Assembly (NCBI GenBank): GCA_023375785.1
Contig: SZWC01016028.1
Span: forward strand, 12,657-43,646
Length of the DNA: 30,990 nucleotides
From: Penium margaritaceum
Taxonomy: Eukaryota > Streptophyta > Zygnematophyceae > Desmidiales > Peniaceae
Direction: 5' to 3'
The notes under the pieces: model-generated
Database searches by the model: none
What the model was told of the DNA's origin: nothing
What the model saw: the letters and a program-made list of their open reading frames with translations, nothing else
Position numbers and translations under genes: made by a program
In this document: one piece after another, positions 11,501-24,328 of the stretch
How the letters are laid out: each line of letters starts with the position of its first letter
How positions within the stretch are numbered: position 1 is the stretch's first letter

Positions 11501-11960
11501 CATCTCTATGGCACTCACAACATCTCTATGCCACTCACAATATCTCTATGCCACTCACAACATCTCTATGGCACTCACAACATCTCTATGCCACTCACAA
11601 TATCTCTATGCCACTCACAACATCTCTATGGCACTCACAACATCTCTATGCCACTCACAATATCTCTATGCCACTCACAACATCTCTATGGCACTCACAA
11701 CATCTCTATGCCACTCACAATATCTCTATGCCACTCACAACATCTCTATGGCACTCACAACATCTCTATGCCACTCACAATATCTCTATGCCACTCACAA
11801 CATCTCTATGGCACTCACAACATCTCTATGCCACTCACAATATCTCTATGCCACTCACAACATCTCTATGGCACTCACAACATCTCTATGCCACTCACAA
11901 TATCTCTATGCCACTCACAACATCTCTATGGCACTCACAACATCTCTATGCCACTCACAA
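11501..11960. repeat. Higher-order block: 60-bp trimer, about 7.7 identical copies
   Basis: Three monomers repeat in order: one ending tatggca, one consensus, one with acaatat. Seven full periods at 11521-11940 are identical; the tract ends where acaat returns to acaac at 11961. It is flanked by two near-identical segments, 11222-11390 and 11962-12130. Confidence 0.95.
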
Positions 11961-12380
11961 CATCTCTATACCATTCACAACATGTCTATGCCACTGACAA
12001 CATCTCTATGCCACTCACAACATCTCTATTCCACTCACAACATCTCTATGCCACTCACAACATCTCTATGCCACTCACAGCATCTCTATGCCACTCAGAA
12101 CATCTCTATACCACTCACAACATCTCTATGCCACTCACAACATCTATATACCAATCAAAACATCTCTATGCCACTCACATCATCTCCATGCCACTCACAA
12201 CATCTCGATGCCACTCACAACAGCTCTATGCCACTCACATCTCTATGCCACTCACAACATCTCTATACCACTCACAACATCTGCATGGCACTCACAATAT
12301 CTCTATGCCACTCACAACATCTCTATGCCACTCACAACATTGTTATGCCACTCACTACATCTCTATGCCAATGATAACAT

Positions 12381-12860
12381 CTCTATACCACTCACGACAT
12401 CTCTATGCCACTCAGAACATCTCTATGCCAGTCACAACATCTCTATCCCACTCACATCATCTCTATACCACTCACGACATCTCTATGCCACTCAGAACAT
12501 CTCTATGCCAGTCACAACATCTCTATCCCACTCACATCATCTCTATACCACTCACGACATCTCTATGCCACTCAGAACATCTCTATGCCAGTCACAACAT
12601 CTCTATCCCACTCACATCATCTCTATACCACTCACGACATCTCTATGCCACTCAGAACATCTCTATGCCAGTCACAACATCTCTATCCCACTCACATCAT
12701 CTCTATACCACTCACGACATCTCTATGCCACTCAGAACATCTCTATGCCAGTCACAACATCTCTATCCCACTCACATCATCTCTATACCACTCACGACAT
12801 CTCTATGCCACTCAGAACATCTCTATGCCAGTCACAACATCTCTATCCCACTCACATCAT
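12381..12860. repeat. Higher-order block: 80-bp tetramer, 6 identical copies
   Basis: The four monomers are marked by tacca/ctcacgacat, tgcca/ctcagaacat, tgcca/gtcacaacat and tccca/ctcacatcat. Six periods start at 12381, 12461, 12541, 12621, 12701 and 12781. The match ends at 12861-12880, where cgacat becomes caacat. Confidence 0.95.
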
Positions 12861-13230
12861 CTCTATACCACTCACAACATCTCTATGCCACTCACAGAAT
12901 CTCTATGCCAATCACAACATCTCTATACCACTCACAACATCTTTATGCCACTCACAACATTTCTATACCACTCACAACATCTCTATGCCACTCACAACGT
13001 CTCTATGCCACACACACCATCGCTATGCAACTCACAACATCTCTATGCCACTCACAACATCTCTATGGCACTCACAACATCTGTATGCCACTCACAACAT
13101 CTTGATGTCACTCAAAACATCTCTTTATGACTCACAACACCTCTATGCCACTCACAACATCTCTATGCCACTCAGAACATCTCTATGCCACTCACAACAT
13201 CTCTATGCTACTCACAACATCTCTATGCCA

Positions 13231-14970
13231 CTCACAACATCTGTATGCCACTCACAACATCTGTATGCCACTCACAACATCTGTATGCCACTCACAACAT
13301 CTGTATGCCACTCACAACATCTGTATGCCACTCACAACATCTGTATGCCACTCACAACATCTGTATGCCACTCACAACATCTGTATGCCACTCACAACAT
13401 CTGTATGCCACTCACAACATCTGTATGCCACTCACAACATCTGTATGCCACTCACAACATCTGTATGCCACTCACAACATCTGTATGCCACTCACAACAT
13501 CTGTATGCCACTCACAACATCTGTATGCCACTCACAACATCTGTATGCCACTCACAACATCTGTATGCCACTCACAACATCTGTATGCCACTCACAACAT
13601 CTGTATGCCACTCACAACATCTGTATGCCACTCACAACATCTGTATGCCACTCACAACATCTGTATGCCACTCACAACATCTGTATGCCACTCACAACAT
13701 CTGTATGCCACTCACAACATCTGTATGCCACTCACAACATCTGTATGCCACTCACAACATCTGTATGCCACTCACAACATCTGTATGCCACTCACAACAT
13801 CTGTATGCCACTCACAACATCTGTATGCCACTCACAACATCTGTATGCCACTCACAACATCTGTATGCCACTCACAACATCTGTATGCCACTCACAACAT
13901 CTGTATGCCACTCACAACATCTGTATGCCACTCACAACATCTGTATGCCACTCACAACATCTGTATGCCACTCACAACATCTGTATGCCACTCACAACAT
14001 CTGTATGCCACTCACAACATCTGTATGCCACTCACAACATCTGTATGCCACTCACAACATCTGTATGCCACTCACAACATCTGTATGCCACTCACAACAT
14101 CTGTATGCCACTCACAACATCTGTATGCCACTCACAACATCTGTATGCCACTCACAACATCTGTATGCCACTCACAACATCTGTATGCCACTCACAACAT
14201 CTGTATGCCACTCACAACATCTGTATGCCACTCACAACATCTGTATGCCACTCACAACATCTGTATGCCACTCACAACATCTGTATGCCACTCACAACAT
14301 CTGTATGCCACTCACAACATCTGTATGCCACTCACAACATCTGTATGCCACTCACAACATCTGTATGCCACTCACAACATCTGTATGCCACTCACAACAT
14401 CTGTATGCCACTCACAACATCTGTATGCCACTCACAACATCTGTATGCCACTCACAACATCTGTATGCCACTCACAACATCTGTATGCCACTCACAACAT
14501 CTGTATGCCACTCACAACATCTGTATGCCACTCACAACATCTGTATGCCACTCACAACATCTGTATGCCACTCACAACATCTGTATGCCACTCACAACAT
14601 CTGTATGCCACTCACAACATCTGTATGCCACTCACAACATCTGTATGCCACTCACAACATCTGTATGCCACTCACAACATCTGTATGCCACTCACAACAT
14701 CTGTATGCCACTCACAACATCTGTATGCCACTCACAACATCTGTATGCCACTCACAACATCTGTATGCCACTCACAACATCTGTATGCCACTCACAACAT
14801 CTGTATGCCACTCACAACATCTGTATGCCACTCACAACATCTGTATGCCACTCACAACATCTGTATGCCACTCACAACATCTGTATGCCACTCACAACAT
14901 CTGTATGCCACTCACAACATCTGTATGCCACTCACAACATCTGTATGCCACTCACAACATCTGTATGCCA
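13231..14970. repeat. Homogeneous block: 20-bp variant ctgtatgcca, 87 identical copies
   Basis: From 13231 to 14970 every monomer is ctcacaacatctgtatgcca, with no difference visible in 1,740 bp. It is the largest invariant block in the window. Flanking monomers on both sides are mixed and diverged. Single monomers with the ctgtat variant occur elsewhere (for example 2651, 6290, 8010), so a pre-existing variant was amplified. Confidence 0.97.
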
Positions 14971-15710
14971 CTCACAAAATCTCTATCCCACTCACAACAT
15001 CTCTATGCCACTCACAACATCTCCATACCACTCACAACATCTCTGTGCCACTCACAAAATCTCTATACAACTCACAACATCTCCATGCCACTCACAAAAT
15101 CTCTATGCCACTCACAACATCTCTATGCCACTCACGACATCTCCATGCCACTCACAACATTATTATGCTACTCACAACATCTCTATGCCACCCACATCAT
15201 CTCTCTACCACACACAACATCTCTATGCCACTCACAACATCTATATGCCACTCACAAAATCTCCATGCTACTCACAACATCTCTATGCCACTCACAACAT
15301 CTCTATGCCACTCAGAACATCTCTATGCCACTCACAACATCTATATGCCACTCACAACATTATAATGCCACTCACAACATCTCTATGCCACTCATATCAT
15401 AATTATGCCACTCATAACATCTCTATACCACTCACAACATCTCTTTGCCATTCACAACATCTCTATGCCACTGAAAACATTATTATGCCACGCACAACAT
15501 CTCTATACAACTCACAAAATCTCTATGCCACTCACAACATCTCTATACCACTCACAACATTTACATGCCACTCGCAACATCTCTATGCCACTCACAGAAT
15601 CTCTATGCCAATCACAACATCTCTATACCACTCACAACATCTCTATGCCACTCACAACATCTCTATACCACTCACAACATCTCTATGCCACTCACAACAT
15701 CTCTATGCCA

Positions 15711-17090
15711 GTCACAACATCTCTATGCCAGTCACAACATCTCTATGCCAGTCACAACATCTCTATGCCAGTCACAACATCTCTATGCCAGTCACAACAT
15801 CTCTATGCCAGTCACAACATCTCTATGCCAGTCACAACATCTCTATGCCAGTCACAACATCTCTATGCCAGTCACAACATCTCTATGCCAGTCACAACAT
15901 CTCTATGCCAGTCACAACATCTCTATGCCAGTCACAACATCTCTATGCCAGTCACAACATCTCTATGCCAGTCACAACATCTCTATGCCAGTCACAACAT
16001 CTCTATGCCAGTCACAACATCTCTATGCCAGTCACAACATCTCTATGCCAGTCACAACATCTCTATGCCAGTCACAACATCTCTATGCCAGTCACAACAT
16101 CTCTATGCCAGTCACAACATCTCTATGCCAGTCACAACATCTCTATGCCAGTCACAACATCTCTATGCCAGTCACAACATCTCTATGCCAGTCACAACAT
16201 CTCTATGCCAGTCACAACATCTCTATGCCAGTCACAACATCTCTATGCCAGTCACAACATCTCTATGCCAGTCACAACATCTCTATGCCAGTCACAACAT
16301 CTCTATGCCAGTCACAACATCTCTATGCCAGTCACAACATCTCTATGCCAGTCACAACATCTCTATGCCAGTCACAACATCTCTATGCCAGTCACAACAT
16401 CTCTATGCCAGTCACAACATCTCTATGCCAGTCACAACATCTCTATGCCAGTCACAACATCTCTATGCCAGTCACAACATCTCTATGCCAGTCACAACAT
16501 CTCTATGCCAGTCACAACATCTCTATGCCAGTCACAACATCTCTATGCCAGTCACAACATCTCTATGCCAGTCACAACATCTCTATGCCAGTCACAACAT
16601 CTCTATGCCAGTCACAACATCTCTATGCCAGTCACAACATCTCTATGCCAGTCACAACATCTCTATGCCAGTCACAACATCTCTATGCCAGTCACAACAT
16701 CTCTATGCCAGTCACAACATCTCTATGCCAGTCACAACATCTCTATGCCAGTCACAACATCTCTATGCCAGTCACAACATCTCTATGCCAGTCACAACAT
16801 CTCTATGCCAGTCACAACATCTCTATGCCAGTCACAACATCTCTATGCCAGTCACAACATCTCTATGCCAGTCACAACATCTCTATGCCAGTCACAACAT
16901 CTCTATGCCAGTCACAACATCTCTATGCCAGTCACAACATCTCTATGCCAGTCACAACATCTCTATGCCAGTCACAACATCTCTATGCCAGTCACAACAT
17001 CTCTATGCCAGTCACAACATCTCTATGCCAGTCACAACATCTCTATGCCAGTCACAACATCTCTATGCCAGTCACAACATCTTTATGCCA
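15711..17090. repeat. Homogeneous block: 20-bp variant starting gtcac, 69 copies
   Basis: There are 68 identical copies of gtcacaacatctctatgcca at 15711-17070, then a last copy with ctttatgcca (17071-17090). The only difference from the array consensus is the first base (c to g). Isolated gtcac monomers exist elsewhere (2061, 5140, 10254, and inside the 12381-12860 block). Confidence 0.97.
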
Positions 17091-17360
17091 CTCACATCAT
17101 CTCTATACCACTCACAACATCTCTATGCCACTCACAACATCTCTATGCCACGTACAACATTGTTATGCCACTCATACCATCTCTATACCACTCACAACAT
17201 CTCTAGGCCATTCAGAACTTCTCGATGCCACTCACAACATCTGTATACCACTCACAAAAAATCTATGCCACTCACAACATCTATATGCCACTCACAACAT
17301 TCTTATGCCACTCACAACATTTTTATGCCACTCACACCATCTCTATGGCACTCACAACAT

Positions 17361-17772
17361 CTCTAGGCCATTCAGAACTTCTCGATGCCACTCATAACAT
17401 CTCTATACCACTTACAACATCTCTAGGCCATTCAGAACTTCTCGATGCCACTCATAACATCTCTATACCACTTACAACATCTCTAGGCCATTCAGAACTT
17501 CTCGATGCCACTCATAACATCTCTATACCACTTACAACATCTCTAGGCCATTCAGAACTTCTCGATGCCACTCATAACATCTCTATACCACTTACAACAT
17601 CTCTAGGCCATTCAGAACTTCTCGATGCCACTCATAACATCTCTATACCACTTACAACATCTCTAGGCCATTCAGAACTTCTCGATGCCACTCATAACAT
17701 CTCTATACCACTTACAACATCTCTAGGCCATTCAGAACTTCTCGATGCCACTCATAACATCTCTATACCACT
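17361..17772. repeat. Higher-order block: 60-bp trimer, about 6.9 identical copies
   Basis: Trimer of ctctaggcca/ttcagaactt, ctcgatgcca/ctcataacat and ctctatacca/cttacaacat. Six full periods at 17401-17760 are identical. A single diverged copy of the same trimer lies at 17181-17240, with two substitutions, and looks like the source. The ctctagg variant puts a TAG into one forward frame. Confidence 0.95.
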
Positions 17773-18510
17773 CACAACATCTGTATGCCACTCACAACAT
17801 CTTTATGCCACTCCCAACATCTCTATGCTACTCACAACATCTGTATACCACTCTCAACATCTCTGTGCCACTCACAACATCTCTATACCACTTACAACAT
17901 TTCTATACCACTCACAACATCTCTATGCCACTGAAAACATCTCTATGCCACTCACAGCATCTCTATACCACTCAAAACATCTCTATGCCACTCACAACAT
18001 CTCTATACCACTCACAACATCTCTATACCATTCACAACATCTCTATGCCACTCACAACATCTATATACCACTCAGACCATGTCTATGCCTGTCACAACAC
18101 CTCTATACCATTCACAACATATCTATGCGACTCACAACATCTCTATGCCACTCACAACATCTCTATGCCACTCACAGCATCTCTATGCCACTCAAAACAT
18201 CTCTATGACACTCACAACATCTCTATGCCACTCAGAACATCTCTATACCACTCACAACATCTCTATGCCACTCACAACATCTATACACCACTCAAAACAT
18301 CTCTATGCCACTCACAACATCTCTATACCACTCACAACATCTCTATGCCACTCACAACATCTCTATGCCACTCACAACATTATTATGCCACTCACTACAT
18401 CTCTATGCCAATAATAACATCTATATACCACTCACAACATCTGTATACCACTCACAAAATCTCTATACCACTCACAACATCTTTATACCACTTACAACAT
18501 CTCTATTCCA

Positions 18511-18684
18511 CTCACAACATCTCTATGCCACTCACAATACCTCTATGCCACTCACAACATCTTTATACCACTCAAAACATCTCTATGCCACTCACAACAT
18601 CTCTATGCCACTCACAATACCTCTATGCCACTCACAACATCTTTATACCACTCAAAACATCTCTATGCCACTCACAACATCTCT
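18511..18684. repeat. Two-copy tandem duplication, period 80 bp
   Basis: Marked by ctcacaatac, ctttatacca and ctcaaaacat, at 18511 and 18591. Confidence 0.86.
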
Positions 18685-18738
18685 GTGCCACTCACAACAT
18701 CTCTATGGCTCTCACAACATCTCTATAGCACTCACAAA

Positions 18739-18960
18739 ATCTCTATGCCACTCACAACATTATTATACTACTCACAACATCTCTATGCCACTCACATCAT
18801 CTCTATACTACTCAAAACATCTCTATGCCACTCACATCATCTCTATGCCACTCACAACATTATTATACTACTCACAACATCTCTATGCCACTCACATCAT
18901 CTCTATACTACTCAAAACATCTCTATGCCACTCACATCATCTCTATGCCACTCACAACAT
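18739..18960. repeat. Two-copy tandem duplication, period 100 bp
   Basis: Marked by tattatacta, ctcacatcat and ctctatacta/ctcaaaacat, at 18741 and 18841. Confidence 0.88.
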
Positions 18961-19276
18961 CTCTATGCCACTCACAACATCTCTATGTCACTCACAACAT
19001 CTCTATGCCACTCAGAACATCTCTATGCCACTCACTACATCTCTATACAACTTGCAACATCTCTATGCCACTCAAAACATCTCTATGCCACTCACAACAT
19101 CTCTATGCCACTCACAACATCTCTATGCCACCCACAACATCTCTATGGCACTCACAATATCTCTTTGCCACTCACAACATCTCTATGCCACTCACAACAT
19201 CTATATACCAATCACAACATCTCTATGCCATTCATAACATCCCTATACCACTCACATCTCCATGCCACTCACAACA

Positions 19277-19579
19277 TCTCTATGCCACTCACAACATCTC
19301 TATGCCATTCACAACATCTCCATGCAACTCACAACATCCATATATCACTCACAACATCTCTATGCCACTCACAACATCTCTATGCCACTCACAACATCTC
19401 TACACAACTCACAACATCTCTATGCCACTCACAACATCTCTATGCCATTCACAACATCTCCATGCAACTCACAACATCCATATATCACTCACAACATCTC
19501 TATGCCACTCACAACATCTCTATGCCACTCACAACATCTCTACACAACTCACAACATCTCTATGCCACTCACAACATCT
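19277..19579. repeat. Two-copy tandem duplication, period 140 bp
   Basis: Marked by tatgccattc, catgcaactc, acaacatcca/tatatcactc and tacacaactc, at 19301 and 19441. It lies just after a 17-bp monomer (19251-19267). Confidence 0.9.
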
Positions 19580-19586
19580 TTAGACC

Positions 19587-19790
19587 ACTCACAACATCTT
19601 TATGCCACTCACAACATCTCCATGCCACTCACAACAACTGTATGCCACTCACAACATCTCTATACCACTCACATCTCTATGCCACTCACAACATCTTTAT
19701 GCCACTCACAACATCTCCATGCCACTCACAACAACTGTATGCCACTCACAACATCTCTATACCACTCACATCTCTATGCCACTCACAACT
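19587..19790. repeat. Two-copy tandem duplication, period 97 bp
   Basis: Marked by ctttatgcca, ctccatgcca, caactgtatg and a 17-bp monomer in each copy (19668-19684 and 19765-19781). The period is four 20-mers plus one 17-mer, so the shortened monomer was copied along with its neighbours. Confidence 0.9.
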
Positions 19791-21546
19791 TCTCCATACC
19801 ACTCACAACATCTCCATGGCACTCACATTATATCTTTGCCACTCACAACATCTTTATGCCACTCACAACATAGATATGCCACTCATAACATCTCTATGCA
19901 TCTAATAACATCTATACACCACTCACAACATCTCTATGCCACTCACAACATCTTTATACCACTCACAAAATCTCTATGCAACTCACAACATCTCTATACC
20001 ACTCACAACATCTCTATGCCACGCACAACATCCTTATGCCACTCACAACACCTCTTTGCCACTCACAACTTCTTTATGCCACTCACACCATCTCTATGCC
20101 ATTCACAACATCTCTATGCCACTTACAACACCTGTATGCAACTCACAACATCTATATGCCACTCACAACATCTCTATGCCACTCACAACATCTCTATGCC
20201 ATTCACAACATCTCTATGCCACTTACAACACCTGTATGCAACTCACAACATCTATATGCCACTCACAAAATCTCTATGCCACTCACAACATCTCTATGCC
20301 ACTCACAACATCTCTATGCCACTCACAACATCTCTATACCACTCACAACATCTCTATGCCACTCACAACACCTCTTTGCCACTCACAACTTCTTTATGCC
20401 ACTCACACCATCTCTATGCCATTCACAACATCTCTATGCCACTTACAACACCTGTATGCAACTCACAACATCTATATGCCACTCGCAAAATCTCTATGCC
20501 ACTCACAACATCTCTATGCCACTCACAACATCTCCATGCCACTCACAACATCCCTATACCACTCACAGTATCTCTATGCCACTCACAACATCTCTATGCC
20601 ACTCACAACATCTCTATGCCACTCACAACATCTCTATGCCACTCACAACATCTCTATGCCACTCACAACATCTCTATGCCACTCACAATATCTCTATACC
20701 ACTCACAACATCGCTATGCCACTCACAACATCTCTAAGCCACTCAAAATATCTCTATACCAATCACAACATCTCTATGCCACTCACAATATCTCTATACC
20801 ACTCACAACATCTCTATGCCACTCACAACATCTCTATACAACTCACAACATCTCTATGCCACTCACAACATCTCTATGCCACTCACAAAATTGTTATGCC
20901 ACTCACAACATCTCTATGCCACTCAGAACATCTCTACATCACTCACAACATCTCTATGGCACTCGCAACATCTCCATGCCACTCACAACATCTCTATGGC
21001 ACTCACAACATCTATATGCCACTTAAAACATCTGTATGCCACTCACAACATCTCTATGCCATTCACAACGTCTCTATAGCACTCCCAACATCTCTATGCC
21101 ACTCACAACATCTCTATGTCACTCAAAACATCTATAAACCACTCACAACATCTCTATGCCACTCACAACATCTCTATACCACTCACAACATCTCTATGCC
21201 TATCACAACATCTCCATGCCACTCACAACATCTCTATAGCACTCACAACATCTCTATACCACTCACAACATTTCTACGCCAATCACAACATCTATATACC
21301 ACTCACAACATCTCTATGCCACTCACAACATTATTATGCCACTCACAACATCTCTATGCCACTCACAACATTTCTATACCACTCACAACATGTCTATGGC
21401 ACTCACAACATCTCTATTCCACTCACAACATCTCCATGCCACTCACAACATCTCCATACCACTCACAACATCTCTATGCCACTCACATGATCTCTATGGG
21501 ACTCACAAGATCTCTATGCCACTCAAAACATCTCTATGGCACTCAC

Positions 21547-21757
21547 AACATCTCTATGGCACACATAACATCTCTATGCCACTCACAACATCTCTATACC
21601 ACTCACAACATCTCTATGCCACTCACACCATCTCTATGTCACTCAGAACATCTCTATGGCACACATAACATCTCTATGCCACTCACAACATCTCTATACC
21701 ACTCACAACATCTCTATGCCACTCACACCATCTCTATGTCACTCAGAACATCTCTAT
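21547..21757. repeat. Two-copy tandem duplication, period 100 bp
   Basis: Marked by tatggc/acacataaca, actcacacca and tatgtc/actcagaaca, at 21561 and 21661. Confidence 0.88.
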
Positions 21758-21761
21758 GCCA

Positions 21762-21980
21762 CTCACAACATCTCTATGCCACTCACAAATATCTCTATAC
21801 CACTCACAATATCTCTATGTCACTCACAACATCTCTATACAACTCACAACATCTCTATGCCACTCACAACATCTCTATGCCACTCACAAATATCTCTATA
21901 CCACTCACAATATCTCTATGTCACTCACAACATCTCTATACAACTCACAACATCTCTATGCCACTCACAACATCTCTATG
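21762..21980. repeat. Two-copy tandem duplication, period 101 bp
   Basis: Each copy carries one 21-bp monomer (ctcacaaatatctctatacca minus phase shift), at 21782-21802 and 21883-21903, then acaatat and tatgtca monomers. It directly follows the previous duplication. Confidence 0.88.
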
Positions 21981-22463
21981 CCACTCACGAAATTGTTATG
22001 CCACTCACAACATCTCTATGCCACTCACAACATGTCTATACCACTCACAACATCTCTATGCCACTCACAACATCTCTATGTCACTCACAACATCTCTATG
22101 CCACTCACAACAGCTCTATGCCTCTCACAACATCTCTATGCAACTCACAAAATTAATATGCCACTCACAACATTTCTATGCCACTAACAACATCTCTATA
22201 CCACTCAAAACATGTCTATGCCACTCACAACATCTCTATGCCACTCACAATATCTTTACACCACTCACAAAATCTCTATGCCACCCACAACATCTCTATT
22301 CCACTCACAACATCTCTATGCCACTCACAAAATCTCTATGCCACTCACAACACCTCTTTGCCACTCACAACATCTTAATGCCATTCACAACATCTCTAAG
22401 CCATTCACAACATCTCTTTGCCACTCAAAACATCTCCATGGCCTTCACACCATCTCTATGCCA

Positions 22464-22643
22464 CTCACAACATCTCTATGCCACTCACAACATCTCTATG
22501 CCACTCACAACATCTCTATGCCACTCACAACATCTCTATGCCACTCACAACATCTCTATGCCACTCACAACATCTCTATGCCACTCACAACATCTCTATG
22601 CCACTCACAACATCTCTATGCCACTCACAACATCTCTATGCCA
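22464..22643. repeat. Nine consecutive exact consensus monomers
   Basis: Nine copies of ctcacaacatctctatgcca in a row without a change. This is the longest run of the exact consensus that I noticed outside the named blocks. Confidence 0.9.
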
Positions 22644-23100
22644 CTCACAACATCTCTCTGCCACTCATAACATCTCTATGCCACTCACAACATCTCTTTG
22701 CCACTCACAATATCTGTATACCACTCACAACATCTCTATGCCACTCACAACATCTCTATGCCACTCGCACCATCTCTATGCCACTCACATCTCTATGCCA
22801 CTCACAACATCTCTATGGCACTCACAACATCTATATGCCACTCACAACATCTCTTTGTCAGTCAAAACATCTCTACACCACTCACAACATCTCTATGCCA
22901 CTCACAACATCTTTATATCTCTCACAAAATCTCTATGCCACTCACAACATCTCTATGCCACTCACAACATCCCTATACCACTCACAACATATCTATGCCA
23001 CTCACAACATCTCTATGCCACTCACAACATCTCTATGCCACTCACAGCATCTCTATGCCACTCACAACATCTCTATCCCACTCACAACATCTCTATGCCA

Positions 23101-24328
23101 CTCAGAACATCTCTATGCCACTCACAACTTCTCTATGCCACTCACAAAATCTCTTTCCCACTCACAACATCTCTATGCCACTCAGAACATCTCTATGCCA
23201 CTCACAACTTCTCTATGCCACTCACAAAATCTCTTTCCCACTCACAACATCTCTATGCCACTCAGAACATCTCTATGCCACTCACAACTTCTCTATGCCA
23301 CTCACAAAATCTCTTTCCCACTCACAACATCTCTATGCCACTCAGAACATCTCTATGCCACTCACAACTTCTCTATGCCACTCACAAAATCTCTTTCCCA
23401 CTCACAACATCTCTATGCCACTCAGAACATCTCTATGCCACTCACAACTTCTCTATGCCACTCACAAAATCTCTTTCCCACTCACAACATCTCTATGCCA
23501 CTCAGAACATCTCTATGCCACTCACAACTTCTCTATGCCACTCACAAAATCTCTTTCCCACTCACAACATCTCTATGCCACTCAGAACATCTCTATGCCA
23601 CTCACAACTTCTCTATGCCACTCACAAAATCTCTTTCCCACTCACAACATCTCTATGCCACTCAGAACATCTCTATGCCACTCACAACTTCTCTATGCCA
23701 CTCACAAAATCTCTTTCCCACTCACAACATCTCTATGCCACTCAGAACATCTCTATGCCACTCACAACTTCTCTATGCCACTCACAAAATCTCTTTCCCA
23801 CTCACAACATCTCTATGCCACTCAGAACATCTCTATGCCACTCACAACTTCTCTATGCCACTCACAAAATCTCTTTCCCACTCACAACATCTCTATGCCA
23901 CTCAGAACATCTCTATGCCACTCACAACTTCTCTATGCCACTCACAAAATCTCTTTCCCACTCACAACATCTCTATGCCACTCAGAACATCTCTATGCCA
24001 CTCACAACTTCTCTATGCCACTCACAAAATCTCTTTCCCACTCACAACATCTCTATGCCACTCAGAACATCTCTATGCCACTCACAACTTCTCTATGCCA
24101 CTCACAAAATCTCTTTCCCACTCACAACATCTCTATGCCACTCAGAACATCTCTATGCCACTCACAACTTCTCTATGCCACTCACAAAATCTCTTTCCCA
24201 CTCACAACATCTCTATGCCACTCAGAACATCTCTATGCCACTCACAACTTCTCTATGCCACTCACAAAATCTCTTTCCCACTCACAACATCTCTATGCCA
24301 CTCAGAACATCTCTATGCCACTCACAAC
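23101..24328. repeat. Higher-order block: 80-bp tetramer, 15 identical copies plus part
   Basis: Tetramer marked by ctcagaacat, ctcacaactt, ctcacaaaat and ctttccca before ctcacaacat. Fifteen full periods start every 80 bp from 23101 to 24221, and the match continues 28 bp into a sixteenth. The flanks return to mixed monomers, with a 17-bp monomer just beyond at 24341-24357. Confidence 0.96.
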
